From the NCBI GenBank assembly GCA_964636705.1, contig CAZWUJ010000012.1, forward strand, positions 41,813-105,812: a DNA stretch of 64,000 nt. Direction: 5' to 3'. Position 1 is the stretch's first letter. Each line of letters opens with the position of its first letter. This DNA comes from VXRJ01 sp964636705. GTDB lineage: Bacteria > Acidobacteriota > Vicinamibacteria > Vicinamibacterales > UBA8438. Below, piece after piece: positions 6,682 through 14,238 of the stretch. The notes under the pieces are model-generated. The model saw only the letters and a program-made list of their open reading frames with translations, ran no database searches and was not told where the DNA came from. Both the position numbers and the translations under genes were made by a program.

Positions 6682-9466
6682 AGTCCTTCCGGCAGACGGT
6701 CTGGTAGGAACACATCGTGCAGCGAAACAGTTCGGCTGGTTGGGGTGGGTACCTTCCGGCTTCGATCCCCGCAACTGCCGCTACCGCACGCGCTTCGCCT
6801 TCGTCCATCGCCCCGGCCGCTTCTCCCTTTCCCTCCATCGGCACCGTCAGTCGGGATTCGCCAAACGCGACGTACATTCCGCCGCGAGCATGCCAGTCGC
6901 GGTTGTGGCGACCGCGTAGCTGCTGTTCCGCGCAGCGGGCGTACAGCGGCAACTGCAGCGCCCGGGACCGGTCCGGCGCGCGGCCGGTCTTGTAGTCAAC
7001 GACGGTGAGCCCTCCATCGGCATGCAGGTCGATCCGATCCGCGACACCGCGAAGCGCAACGGTCCGACGGTCGTCAGCGGGCCCCAGCACGAAGGCGCCC
7101 GCGATCCGGTACTCGGGCAGCCGTTCGACCACTTCGGCCGACGGATCCTCTGCTTCCCGGCTGAACAGGCGCTCGGCCAGTCCGGGTGAGGCGGGCGAGC
7201 CGAAGAGCCACGCCCGCGCCACCGGCAGCTCCGCCGGTGGCAGCCGGGCGAGCTCACCTTCCGCCACGCTGGCGAACCGTTCGAGGGCGACTTCGAACGT
7301 ATCAAGGGTGATGGCGCCGTGGCCGTCGTTCTGCCACGCACGGAAGAACTTCTCGAACACCTCATGCAGGAATCGGCCACGCTGCTGCGCTGTCATCGTT
7401 TGCTCCTCGCCCTCTTCCTCTTCAAGGCGCAGCGTATGGCGTGCGAAGTACTTGAAGGGACAGTCGAGATAGCGCTCGAGGGCGCCGACCGCGTAGGTAC
7501 GCGGCGCTTGCGGGCCTATGTCGCCCCGGAGGCGGCGGCGCGCGGCCCCGGTGGCGGCTCGGCCGAGACGGAACCTCCACCAACGGTTGGCGACGGCATC
7601 GGCATCGGCATCGATGTCGTCGTCAGCAGCTCCCGGGACGGCATCCCGCGCCGCAATGCGTTCCAGTCCACCGACGTCCATGTCTTCAAGCATCGGGGAA
7701 ACCGCCACGGCCGCGTCGTCCTCCAGAAGAAAGGCGGAAATCTGCACGCGGCCGCGCGACAGGGCGAGAAGGTCGCCGAACATTGCCCGCGCCGCCCGAA
7801 GTCGCTCGCTCTCGAGTGGCCAGCCGAGCGCGGCGAGCATGCCGGCCGGATAGAAGATGTTCCTCTCGGCTCGTGGCGGCCATTCCGCTTCGTTCAGGCC
7901 GGCGAGGAAGACTTGATCGAAACAGCCGTAGATCGCGGCGTACATGTCGATCAGTTCAACTTCGGCGCGCCGGCCTGCGCCGCGGTCGGGCGGATAGGTA
8001 CGGCTCTCTATCCAGCGGCGTACAGTCGTCACGAGATCGGAAAGCGTCGCGTTGCCGCCGGCGGCGTTCAGGGCGCGGTGGGCGGTCTCGAGCGCAACGA
8101 GGGCCTCGTGGATCAGCGCGCGGGTACGCGCCGTCCGCGCGGTTGTCAGGTCCGCGGAATCGGGCAGCGGCGCCGCGTGACGTTGGAGGAAGGTCCGGAG
8201 TGCGGCAAGGTGGTCCGCCAGGGGGCGTGGCCGGTTGAGTTCGGCGAGTTCGGCGTCCGCGGCGTCCGTTTCCTCCTGTGCGAGGACGAGGTGGGGATTG
8301 CGAAAAAGCGACATCGCGGTGGCGCTGCGATCCCCGGCGGCGTACTGAAGTACGAGGTCGACGGCGGCGGCGTACGGTTCGGCGGCCAGGGGAAGCCCGT
8401 CCCCGGCGCGGGGACGCAGACCCAGCTCGGAGAAGACGGGCGGCGCTAGATAGAGGTATGGCAGCGGGCGGGCGACGATCACGGCGGCGGTAGTCCCCGG
8501 ATCGTCCGCGCGCGCACGGCTTAAGGTACGCGCGATGCCGCGCAGTTCCTCCTCACGGTCGCGCCAAAGGAAGTAGGGACGGTCGCCCGCCCCACTGGCC
8601 GGCACAACCAGTCGCGGCGCCGGGGACGCGTCCTGCGCGACCCGCTGCTCGTCCATCTCCGGCAAGAGGTGATTGAGGCGTTCGCGCAGGCCGCTTTCGA
8701 GCACCGCGTCGGTCGCGACGATCGTGACGCGCGCGAGCCGCGGCAGGCGGGTCAGCAGATCGAAGTCCGCCGGGTACAGACCACCAGGATGGGCAACCTG
8801 ATCGGGAACCGTCACGATCACCTCGGGTATTGGCACCTGCGTACCCGTCGCGCACAGGTGATCACGCAGGCGGTGCTCATCGGCGCCCTCCGCCGCGTCC
8901 AGCCGGCGCTCGTAGGCGCGGAACGTGGCGACCAGAAACCGGGTCTGATCGAGCAGGCGACGCGCACCCCGATCGATGCCGGCACTCGCCTCGAGATCTT
9001 CGACCAGCAGTCGCTCGAACGCGTCGACGGTTCGCCGTCGTCGTCGCAGTTCGTCGTAGAAGGCGAGGAACGCCGCGACTATGCTCGGCCGTAGCCGGAA
9101 CGGCGGCGCCGCGCCGGCCGCGACGGCTTCGCGGGCTGCGAGATCACCCAGGACCTCGCGCTCGATCTGAGTCAGCAAACGCACCGGCATCGCGGCGCGC
9201 AGGTGAAGCCAATCGTACCAGTCACTTCGGGGGAGGATGGCGGGGCGCGCCTCGCCACCACGCTGCCATACGCCCATCTCCTGCAAGGCACGGCGGAACT
9301 GATCGGCGGCGGCCCGCGTCGGCACCAGTATCGCCGCCTCGCCCTCCTCGCTCGCGCGGTGCGAGTGGGTGACGCGCGCGGCGATCGCCCGCTGGAACGC
9401 GTGGAGCGATGGGGCGGAAAGCAGACGGGTTTCGCGTGGCGTGATCACGATGGTTGCGTTCGCCAT
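6665..9466 (-). CDS. AddB-like PD-(D/E)XK nuclease with Fe-S cluster
   Basis: Partner of the AddA-like helicase, 933 residues. The N-terminal half is a degenerate helicase fold: the usual P-loop at the extreme N-terminus is missing and the first recognisable motif is AILVPTRAAADQF. The C-terminal 200 residues hold a RecB-type nuclease: GVADRID, then a Lys-containing VVDYKTGRAP and a downstream Q-x-x-x-Y motif (LQLPLYA). Four Cys residues for an Fe-S cluster are visible: one in LERYLDCPFKYFARH and three in RCTMCSYQTVC, the AddB arrangement. ATG 9466 starts the recognisable protein (MANATIVITPRE); further upstream in-frame residues look non-coding. It is first in a two-gene operon with the helicase. 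Confidence 0.85.
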   Translation of the reverse strand: MANATIVITPRETRLLSAPSLHAFQRAIAARVTHSHRASEEGEAAILVPTRAAADQFRRALQEMGVWQRGGEARPAILPRSDWYDWLHLRAAMPVRLLTQIEREVLGDLAAREAVAAGAAPPFRLRPSIVAAFLAFYDELRRRRRTVDAFERLLVEDLEASAGIDRGARRLLDQTRFLVATFRAYERRLDAAEGADEHRLRDHLCATGTQVPIPEVIVTVPDQVAHPGGLYPADFDLLTRLPRLARVTIVATDAVLESGLRERLNHLLPEMDEQRVAQDASPAPRLVVPASGAGDRPYFLWRDREEELRGIARTLSRARADDPGTTAAVIVARPLPYLYLAPPVFSELGLRPRAGDGLPLAAEPYAAAVDLVLQYAAGDRSATAMSLFRNPHLVLAQEETDAADAELAELNRPRPLADHLAALRTFLQRHAAPLPDSADLTTARTARTRALIHEALVALETAHRALNAAGGNATLSDLVTTVRRWIESRTYPPDRGAGRRAEVELIDMYAAIYGCFDQVFLAGLNEAEWPPRAERNIFYPAGMLAALGWPLESERLRAARAMFGDLLALSRGRVQISAFLLEDDAAVAVSPMLEDMDVGGLERIAARDAVPGAADDDIDADADAVANRWWRFRLGRAATGAARRRLRGDIGPQAPRTYAVGALERYLDCPFKYFARHTLRLEEEEGEEQTMTAQQRGRFLHEVFEKFFRAWQNDGHGAITLDTFEVALERFASVAEGELARLPPAELPVARAWLFGSPASPGLAERLFSREAEDPSAEVVERLPEYRIAGAFVLGPADDRRTVALRGVADRIDLHADGGLTVVDYKTGRAPDRSRALQLPLYARCAEQQLRGRHNRDWHARGGMYVAFGESRLTVPMEGKGEAAGAMDEGEARAVAAVAGIEAGRYPPQPAELFRCTMCSYQTVCRKDYVEDL

Positions 9467-9713
9467 CGGCCGATCCTGTCGCCAGCACGACCGTACGCCA
9501 TGGCTCGGCGGTGGATTACCGGTGGAAGATCGGTGGATGCGAGGTGCATATCCTGTTGGTTGAGTTTTTTCTCCCTGCACTCCGGCCATCAGTGCGTGAG
9601 CCGGCCGACTGTGGACATCACTTTCGCAATTCTCTTCGCTTGATCGTTGCGCAGGGGTAGTTAGAATTCTCACGTTTCGTACAGGTAAACACCCCGCCGC
9701 TCACGCCGCAACA

Positions 9714-9962
9714 TTGACCCCACGGAACACCTCGGTTCAACGCTTCCACGAGACCATCAATGGACGAGAGTACGCCATCGAAGTGGTTCGAGCACTCGGC
9801 GGAGGGTGGCGCGCATCGCTGGTTCGTACCGTCGGCGGGCCCACCGCGCTGATGCCCTTTCACGGCGCAACACCCAGTGAGGCACGCAAGCGCCTCACCG
9901 GTTGGCTTACCGCCGTCCACCGGGTCGCAGCCCCCACTCCGGCGACCAAGTCATCCGGCTGA
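9714..9962 (+). CDS. Small conserved-looking hypothetical protein
   Basis: An 82-residue protein with the pattern YAIEVVRALGGGWRASLVR, then FHGATPSEARKRLTGWL, similar in layout to the 74-residue HicB-like protein at 3613. The only start in frame is a TTG at 9714; no in-frame ATG or GTG gives a longer sensible protein. The TGA stop (9960-9962) is directly abutted by a copy of the window's palindromic repeat. The 247-bp region before it (9467-9713), divergent from addB, holds a TAGAAT box at 9662-9667 but otherwise no feature I can name. Whether it is expressed is uncertain. Confidence 0.5.
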   Translation: MTPRNTSVQRFHETINGREYAIEVVRALGGGWRASLVRTVGGPTALMPFHGATPSEARKRLTGWLTAVHRVAAPTPATKSSG

Positions 9963-10042
9963 CCATAGTCGCCTGCGGCTCCGATGGCCGCCCAACCAGG
10001 CCTACCTGGCAGCCTGCACCGTTCCACGGCGCAGACGGCTAG
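9963..10042 (-). repeat. Palindromic repeat, copy D (inverted orientation)
   Basis: Reverse-strand copy of the ~85-bp repeat found at 51.9, 55.5 and 56.6 kb. It begins on the base after the stop codon of the preceding small gene and ends about 24 bp before the -10 box of the asparaginase gene. The hairpin arm around the ccgt-gga-acgg core is kept, while the outer stem is degenerate, so this may be an older copy. Confidence 0.85.
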
Positions 10043-10065
10043 GACCGCCGCGTCCGGACTGGCGT

Positions 10066-10071
10066 TATAGT
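10066..10071 (+). promoter_or_regulatory. Putative -10 box, asparaginase gene (leaderless type)
   Basis: TATAGT ends 6 nt before a GTG (10078) and 9 nt before the ATG (10081). There is no Shine-Dalgarno sequence between. Transcription would begin at or next to the start codon. Confidence 0.45.
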
Positions 10072-10080
10072 CCAAATGTG

Positions 10081-11187
10081 ATGCGCGTCGCGCGGCTTTC
10101 GCAAGCACTCGTCGCCGTCGCCTGCCTCTGGGTGATCGCCGTGCCGCGTGCCGGCGCGCAACCCGACACCCGCCTTCCGGTTCGGGAACGGCCGGCGGTA
10201 CGGCTGGTCGCGACCGGAGGAACCATCGCCAATCACCCCGATGGCCGTCTCACGGTTGACGAGCTGGCCGCGCTCGTACCGGAACTGGACCAGCACGCTG
10301 CCATCGAGACCGAACAGTTTGCCAATCTGGCGAGCGGCTCGTTGACGACCGATCAGTGGTTGGCGCTCGTCCAGCGGATCAACAGCCTCTTCCGCGAGCG
10401 GACGGACCTCGCCGGCATCGTTGTCACGAGCGGTACCGACACACTGGAGGAGACGGCCTACTTCCTCAACCTGACGGTCAGGAGCGACCGGCCGGTGGTC
10501 GTGGTCGGCGCCATGCGGACACCCGACGACGTGGGATATGACGGCGCCGCCAACCTGCTGCACGCGGTGCGCGTAGCAGCCGCTCCGGTTACGCGCGGCC
10601 GCGGCGTTGTCGTCGTCCTGAACGGCGAGATCCACGCGGCGCGCGAGGTGCGGAAGACGCACGCCCAACGGCTCGACGCGTTTGACTCGGGTTCGTACGG
10701 CGTCCTTGGCGTAGTGGATGATGACTCGATTGTCTACTACCGCAGGCCGGGACGCCGTCACACCCGGCGCAGCGAGTTCGATGTCGCTTCGATTGACCGG
10801 CTGCCTCGCGTCGACATCATGATGTCCTACCTGGGTGCGCGGGGCGACCCGCTCCTGTTCGCGCGAGAGCAGGGAGCCGAAGGGTTGGTGATGGCGGCGA
10901 GCGGCGCCGGATCGACAACGCCCGATCAGGACGAGGCGATTCGGCAACTGGTCGAGTCGGGCACGATGGTGGTGGTCGCCACCCGCACCGGAGGCGGGCG
11001 TGTTCCCGCGCGGCGGCGACCGGTCGAGCCGCCCGCGTATGACGACGGCGCCTTGGACTGGCGCTATCATCCCAACCGCGTCTCGGCGGAGGATCTCTCG
11101 CCGCTGAAGGCGCGCATCCTGTTGATGCTCGCGCTCACCGTCACTGATGACGGCAACCAGGTTCAGCGCATGTTCCGGACCTACTAG
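10081..11187 (+). CDS. L-asparaginase (type II-like), exported
   Basis: Hydrolyses asparagine to aspartate and ammonia. The protein has 368 residues and starts with a clear signal peptide (VAVACLWVIAVPRAGAQ, cleavage after AGA), so it acts in the periplasm or outside. Both catalytic threonine motifs are present: VATGGTIAN near residue 44 and VVTSGTDTLEETAYFLNL near residue 115, followed by VVVVGAMR and the Lys of the KTH segment. A GTG directly before the ATG (10078) is an equally possible start. It lies just after a repeat copy and 45 nt before the nucleotidyltransferase gene on the same strand. The mature part is of normal length for the family. Confidence 0.9.
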   Translation: MRVARLSQALVAVACLWVIAVPRAGAQPDTRLPVRERPAVRLVATGGTIANHPDGRLTVDELAALVPELDQHAAIETEQFANLASGSLTTDQWLALVQRINSLFRERTDLAGIVVTSGTDTLEETAYFLNLTVRSDRPVVVVGAMRTPDDVGYDGAANLLHAVRVAAAPVTRGRGVVVVLNGEIHAAREVRKTHAQRLDAFDSGSYGVLGVVDDDSIVYYRRPGRRHTRRSEFDVASIDRLPRVDIMMSYLGARGDPLLFAREQGAEGLVMAASGAGSTTPDQDEAIRQLVESGTMVVVATRTGGGRVPARRRPVEPPAYDDGALDWRYHPNRVSAEDLSPLKARILLMLALTVTDDGNQVQRMFRTY

Positions 11188-11232
11188 TCATCCGTGGGTA
11201 ACGGCGGCTTCCCGCGCGGCACGTCCGGCACG

Positions 11233-11916
11233 ATGATCGTACCGGGGGTTGTGCTTGCGGCCGGACGCTCGTCCCGAATGGGGCGCCCCAAGGCGCTCCT
11301 GCCGGCGGGCGGCGACGAAACGTTCCTGTCTCGCATCGTCCGGACGCTGCGCTACGGGGGCGTGCGGGACATTGTTGTCGTCGCTGCGAGCGACGGACCA
11401 CTCCGCGAGATCCGGTCGGCGCTGGCCGCCGCCTCCGCAGGAGGGACGACGAGGGACGGCGGCGCGGCGGCATCCGCCACCGACCCCGTGCCGCGGATCG
11501 TCCTAAACCCCGATCCGTCCCGGGGACAGCTCTCCTCTCTCCTTTGTGGTCTCGAGGCCATCGATGGGCCGGACGTGGACGCGATGCTGCTCACGCTGGT
11601 CGATGTCCCGCTCGTGGCACCCGAGACCGTGGCCGCCCTGCTTGCGGCCTACGCACGCACGCGCGCCCCGGTCGTGCGGCCCATCCGCGCCGATCCGTGC
11701 GCTGCGGGAACCTCTCGCCGGCACGGCCATCCCGTCATCCTCGACCGAGCCCTCTTCGATTCCCTCCGGAGCGCCGATCCCGATGAGGGCGCCAAGCCAA
11801 TCATCCGTGCGTGCGCAGACCGGGCGGTTGCGGTTGCGGTCGCCAGTGACGCTCCATTCATGGACATCGATACTCCTGACGCGTACGAACGTGCCTTCGG
11901 TTCCGTAATAGAATGA
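11233..11916 (+). CDS. MobA/MocA-like molybdopterin nucleotidyltransferase
   Basis: NTP transferase of the MobA-like family, 227 residues, probably attaching CMP or GMP to molybdopterin. It shows the nucleotide-binding signature VVLAAGRSSRMGRPKALLP at residues 6-24, a LTLVDVPLVAPETV metal-binding Asp segment, and GHPVILDRALF, all usual for MocA/MobA homologues. The ATG at 11233 places the signature six residues from the N-terminus, as is typical; a GTG at 11194 would add 13 residues. MocA (cytidylyl) and MobA (guanylyl) cannot be told apart with certainty here. Other molybdenum-cofactor genes (moaE, moaD) and fdhE lie within 7 kb, which supports a role in molybdoenzyme maturation. Confidence 0.8.
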   Translation: MIVPGVVLAAGRSSRMGRPKALLPAGGDETFLSRIVRTLRYGGVRDIVVVAASDGPLREIRSALAAASAGGTTRDGGAAASATDPVPRIVLNPDPSRGQLSSLLCGLEAIDGPDVDAMLLTLVDVPLVAPETVAALLAAYARTRAPVVRPIRADPCAAGTSRRHGHPVILDRALFDSLRSADPDEGAKPIIRACADRAVAVAVASDAPFMDIDTPDAYERAFGSVIE

Positions 11917-11946
11917 TTGTCTTCGGCACCCTGGGCGCCGAGCCGT

Positions 11947-12022
11947 GGGCCAGTGGCGCAGCTGGGAGCGCGCGTGAATGGCATTCACGAGGTCACGGGT
12001 TCGATCCCCGTCTGGTCCACCA
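11947..12022 (+). tRNA. tRNA-Ala (anticodon GGC)
   Basis: A 76-nt cloverleaf can be folded by hand: acceptor stem GGGCCAG/CTGGTCC, D stem GCGC/GCGC, anticodon stem CGTGA/TCACG with loop ATGGCAT (anticodon GGC at 11980-11982), variable AGGTC, T arm ACGGG-TTCGATC-CCCGT, discriminator A and an encoded CCA end. All stems pair, with one G-T in the acceptor. Confidence 0.95.
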
Positions 12023-12063
12023 CCCACCGTCGCAGTTGATTTGAAACCTGTCGCGGCCAACAC

Positions 12064-12069
12064 TAGAAT
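12064..12069 (+). promoter_or_regulatory. Putative -10 box of zinc-ribbon gene (leaderless type)
   Basis: TAGAAT ends 7 nt before the ATG at 12077 with no Shine-Dalgarno sequence between, so the transcript would start at the initiation codon. Confidence 0.4.
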
Positions 12070-12076
12070 GCCGGCC

Positions 12077-12283
12077 ATGAGCGACTTCGACGTCCAGATA
12101 CGCTGCCAGAGCTGCGGTACCCAGATGACGTTGACCGACCCGGTCGACTGGCAGTTCGGGCAGGTGTGGCCCGCCCAGCAGTTCTGGAAGTGTGCAAGGT
12201 GCGGCCGGAATTTCTGGACTACGTACACGGCGCCCAAGCCGCCCGCCCCTCCCAAGCCGGCGGCGCCACCCAAGGCGCCCTGA
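12077..12283 (+). CDS. Small zinc-ribbon protein with Pro/Ala tail
   Basis: A 68-residue protein with two Cys pairs, IRCQSCGTQM and WKCARCGRNFW, spaced about 35 residues apart as in zinc-ribbon folds. It ends in a low-complexity Pro/Ala/Lys tail (PKPPAPPKPAAPPKAP). The role is unknown; zinc ribbons of this size often bind nucleic acid or protein. The ATG at 12077 is preferred over the in-frame ATG at 12068, because the latter overlaps the TAGAAT box. Confidence 0.65.
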   Translation: MSDFDVQIRCQSCGTQMTLTDPVDWQFGQVWPAQQFWKCARCGRNFWTTYTAPKPPAPPKPAAPPKAP

Positions 12284-12336
12284 CGCTCCCACGGTGGCGA
12301 AAGGTTCCTGAGGCCACTCACTCGCGAGATAGTCGG

Positions 12337-12365
12337 TTGACATCATTCTGGCGGTTGCCTAGACT
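12337..12365 (+). promoter_or_regulatory. Sigma70 promoter of the cold-shock gene
   Basis: TTGACA (12337-12342), a 17-nt spacer and TAGACT (12360-12365). The predicted transcript has a leader of about 57 nt with a GGAGG just before the ATG at 12429, so this unit looks leadered, unlike many others in the window. Confidence 0.7.
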
Positions 12366-12428
12366 GCCGCCTTTGGGGGATCGGCGGTGGTGCACCTGCC
12401 CGGCGGCCGGACCCCTCGGAGGGACGGT

Positions 12429-12635
12429 ATGCCGACAGGCACGATCGCACGTCTTCTGATCGACAAGGGCTTTGGGTTCATTCGCGATGAAGGAGGCATT
12501 GAGCACTTCTTCCATCGGAGTGCCGTGCGCAGCGCGGTGTTCGAGTTGCTTCGCGAAGGCCAGCGCGTCGAGTTCACGCCCGAGCATTCGGAAAAAGGTC
12601 CGCGCGCGGGCGAAGTGCGGCTGATCGACTCGTAG
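12429..12635 (+). CDS. Cold-shock-domain protein (CspA-like)
   Basis: Single-stranded nucleic-acid-binding beta-barrel protein of 68 residues. It has RNP1 as KGFGFIRD and an RNP2-like EHFFHRSAV, plus the conserved G-x-V-x-F segment (GQRVEFTPE). It is slightly divergent from CspA: the start PTGTIARLLIDKGFGFI replaces the usual GTVKWFN. Such proteins act as RNA chaperones or regulators. A strong promoter and a GGAGGG Shine-Dalgarno sequence precede it. The selC gene follows 76 nt downstream on the same strand. Confidence 0.88.
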   Translation: MPTGTIARLLIDKGFGFIRDEGGIEHFFHRSAVRSAVFELLREGQRVEFTPEHSEKGPRAGEVRLIDS

Positions 12636-12711
12636 CTCGGCCGCGGTATTTTCTCCTGTCGACCCGGTTCCTGTTCCCAATTCGGTCGAACTGTGTTCAG
12701 CCACCGCTCCA

Positions 12712-12808
12712 GGAAGCGAACGGGGCCCGGTGGCCCTCCCGGTCTTCAAAATCGGTCGCTCCCCGCTGACGCGGGGGGGCTGGGTTCGACTCCCAGGCGC
12801 TTCCGCCA
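12712..12808 (+). tRNA. selC: tRNA-Sec (selenocysteine, anticodon TCA)
   Basis: A 97-nt RNA with the hallmarks of bacterial tRNA-Sec: acceptor GGAAGCG/CGCTTCC, an extended 6-bp D stem (GGGGCC/GGCCCT) with a 4-nt loop CGGT, anticodon stem CCGGT/ATCGG with loop CTTCAAA (anticodon TCA at 12746-12748), a long variable arm with a 7-bp stem (CTCCCCG/CGGGGGG), T arm CTGGG-TTCGACT-CCCAG, and GCCA at the 3' end. The long D stem and variable arm separate it from a suppressor tRNA. It shows that the organism can read UGA as selenocysteine if selA, selB and selD exist elsewhere. Confidence 0.95.
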
Positions 12809-12859
12809 CTGCCGCGTGCCGTACTGAGACCACGCGGCCCATCGCGCGCGCTTCCGGTT

Positions 12860-13330
12860 CTATTCCACCTGGCGGTTGACTTCCGCCGTTGAGTCTGCGG
12901 CGGCGGCAAGGGCCAGCAGCTCCAACTTGAAAACGAACAGGTTCGACACCACGGCAAGCACCGCGACGGAAGAGTGAATCCCGGCCGGAAGGACGCCGGT
13001 ATCCACGCCACCCCCCAGGATGGCGGCCAGCATCGTCAGCGCCATGGCGAGCGTCGCCCATGAGAACACCGGCCTGCGCGCCCGCGCCACAGCCAGATGG
13101 TGTTGCTCGGGCAAACCGGCCTCGGCGGCCGCCTCCCGGATGGCCTTCCCCTTCCCGATCAGATAGAACATCGTCATCGAATGCGCCAGGAGCGTGATCA
13201 GCGTGAAGTAGATGCCGAACGAGACGTGACGTGCCACGTCAGCCACCGTCGACGCCAGAAAGCCCAGCAACGTGCTGTACGCGAGCCCGCCGATGCCGAG
13301 CAGGGTCGCCGTGATCAACGCAGCCGTCAA
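12860..13330 (-). CDS. Four-helix membrane protein, unknown function
   Basis: A 156-residue integral membrane protein with about four hydrophobic segments (roughly residues 4-28, 36-60, 87-110 and 118-145). The loop after helix 2 contains KGKAIREAAAEAGLPEQHHLAVARARRP, which is charged and probably cytoplasmic (20 or fewer residues of it are distinctive). I do not recognise the family. Its start overlaps the stop of the PHP-phosphoesterase gene by 4 nt, which indicates cotranslation as the last gene of an erpA, fur-like, PHP operon. It converges with selC. Confidence 0.65.
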   Translation of the reverse strand: MTAALITATLLGIGGLAYSTLLGFLASTVADVARHVSFGIYFTLITLLAHSMTMFYLIGKGKAIREAAAEAGLPEQHHLAVARARRPVFSWATLAMALTMLAAILGGGVDTGVLPAGIHSSVAVLAVVSNLFVFKLELLALAAAADSTAEVNRQVE

Positions 13331-14238
13331 GTCGCTGGCCCCGCGGGCGCCATGCCGGCCTCTGCTGTCGGCAACTGGAACTCAATCGGGATCGCCTCGC
13401 CGTGGACGGCAGCATGCGCCCGCTCCAACCGGCATCGCAACGCGTCCAGGTGTGCCCGTCGCAGACCGACCCGGCCGAAGCAATCCGCACGATGATGGTC
13501 ATCGCCATGGAAGTCGGAACCGCCGCTCACGGCCAGGCCGTGCCGTTCCGCCAGCCGGCAATAGCGCGCCTGCGCCGCCGGATCGTGCTCGCTGTGAAAC
13601 GCTTCGATTGCATCCATTCCGGCAGCGGCCAGGGCCGGGACCAGGTGGTCCTTTCGGAGCAACCCCGGATGCGCCAGCGAACAAATGCCGCCGCTCGCCC
13701 CGACCAGCGCCACGACTTCCGCCGGGGACGCTCCGGTCCGAGCGACGTAGGCCGGACCGCCGTCCGCCAGGTACCGATCAAACGCTTCCTGCACCGACTT
13801 GACGTGTCCCGCCTCGACTAGCGCGCGCGCGACCGTCGGACGGGCCACCGCCCTCCCCGACTCCTCCGCCTTGCGGATCAGATCCTCGATATCGACTGGA
13901 GCGCCGAGGGCGGCAAGCTTCTCCGACATGCCCAATGCACGGCGTGTGCGGTCCTGCCGGGCCATCGTCAGGAACGGTCGCATGCCGGGCGGGTCGGCGT
14001 GGAAGAAGTAGCCGAGCATGTGAACGTCTCGCTGCTCATGCAGCGCGGTGATCTCGACGCCGGGCAGAAAAGCAATGCCGCGCGCCCGCGCGGCCGCGGC
14101 GGCCTCCCGGATGCCCGCCAACGTATCGTGGTCGGTGACGGCAAGGGTGCGTATGCCCGCCGACGCCGCCCGCTCCACCAGATCGGTCGGCGAAAGCGAG
14201 CCGTCAGAAGCTGTCGTATGCGTGTGAAGGTCGATCAT
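13327..14238 (-). CDS. PHP-domain phosphoesterase (RNase AM/YciV-like)
   Basis: Metal-dependent phosphoesterase of the PHP superfamily, 303 residues. The metal-binding motifs are visible: DLHTHTTASDGSLSP at the N-terminus, VTDHDTLAG, GVEITA, an internal SLAHPGLL and a C-terminal SGGSDFHG. This layout matches the YciV/TrpH group, whose members act as 5'-3' exoribonuclease (RNase AM) or 3',5'-nucleotide bisphosphatase. The gene overlaps the upstream Fur-rubrerythrin gene and the downstream membrane-protein gene by 4 nt each. Exact substrate is inferred from the family. Confidence 0.87.
   Translation of the reverse strand: MIDLHTHTTASDGSLSPTDLVERAASAGIRTLAVTDHDTLAGIREAAAAARARGIAFLPGVEITALHEQRDVHMLGYFFHADPPGMRPFLTMARQDRTRRALGMSEKLAALGAPVDIEDLIRKAEESGRAVARPTVARALVEAGHVKSVQEAFDRYLADGGPAYVARTGASPAEVVALVGASGGICSLAHPGLLRKDHLVPALAAAGMDAIEAFHSEHDPAAQARYCRLAERHGLAVSGGSDFHGDDHHRADCFGRVGLRRAHLDALRCRLERAHAAVHGEAIPIEFQLPTAEAGMAPAGPAT

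Noticed and set aside
9555..9580. T-rich stretch resembling an intrinsic terminator
   Set aside because: Six T are present but no stable GC hairpin precedes them on either strand, and no gene ends there.
12712..12808. Reading the TCA-anticodon RNA as a UGA suppressor or tRNA-Ser
   Set aside because: The 6-bp D stem with 4-nt loop and the long variable arm are specific for tRNA-Sec.
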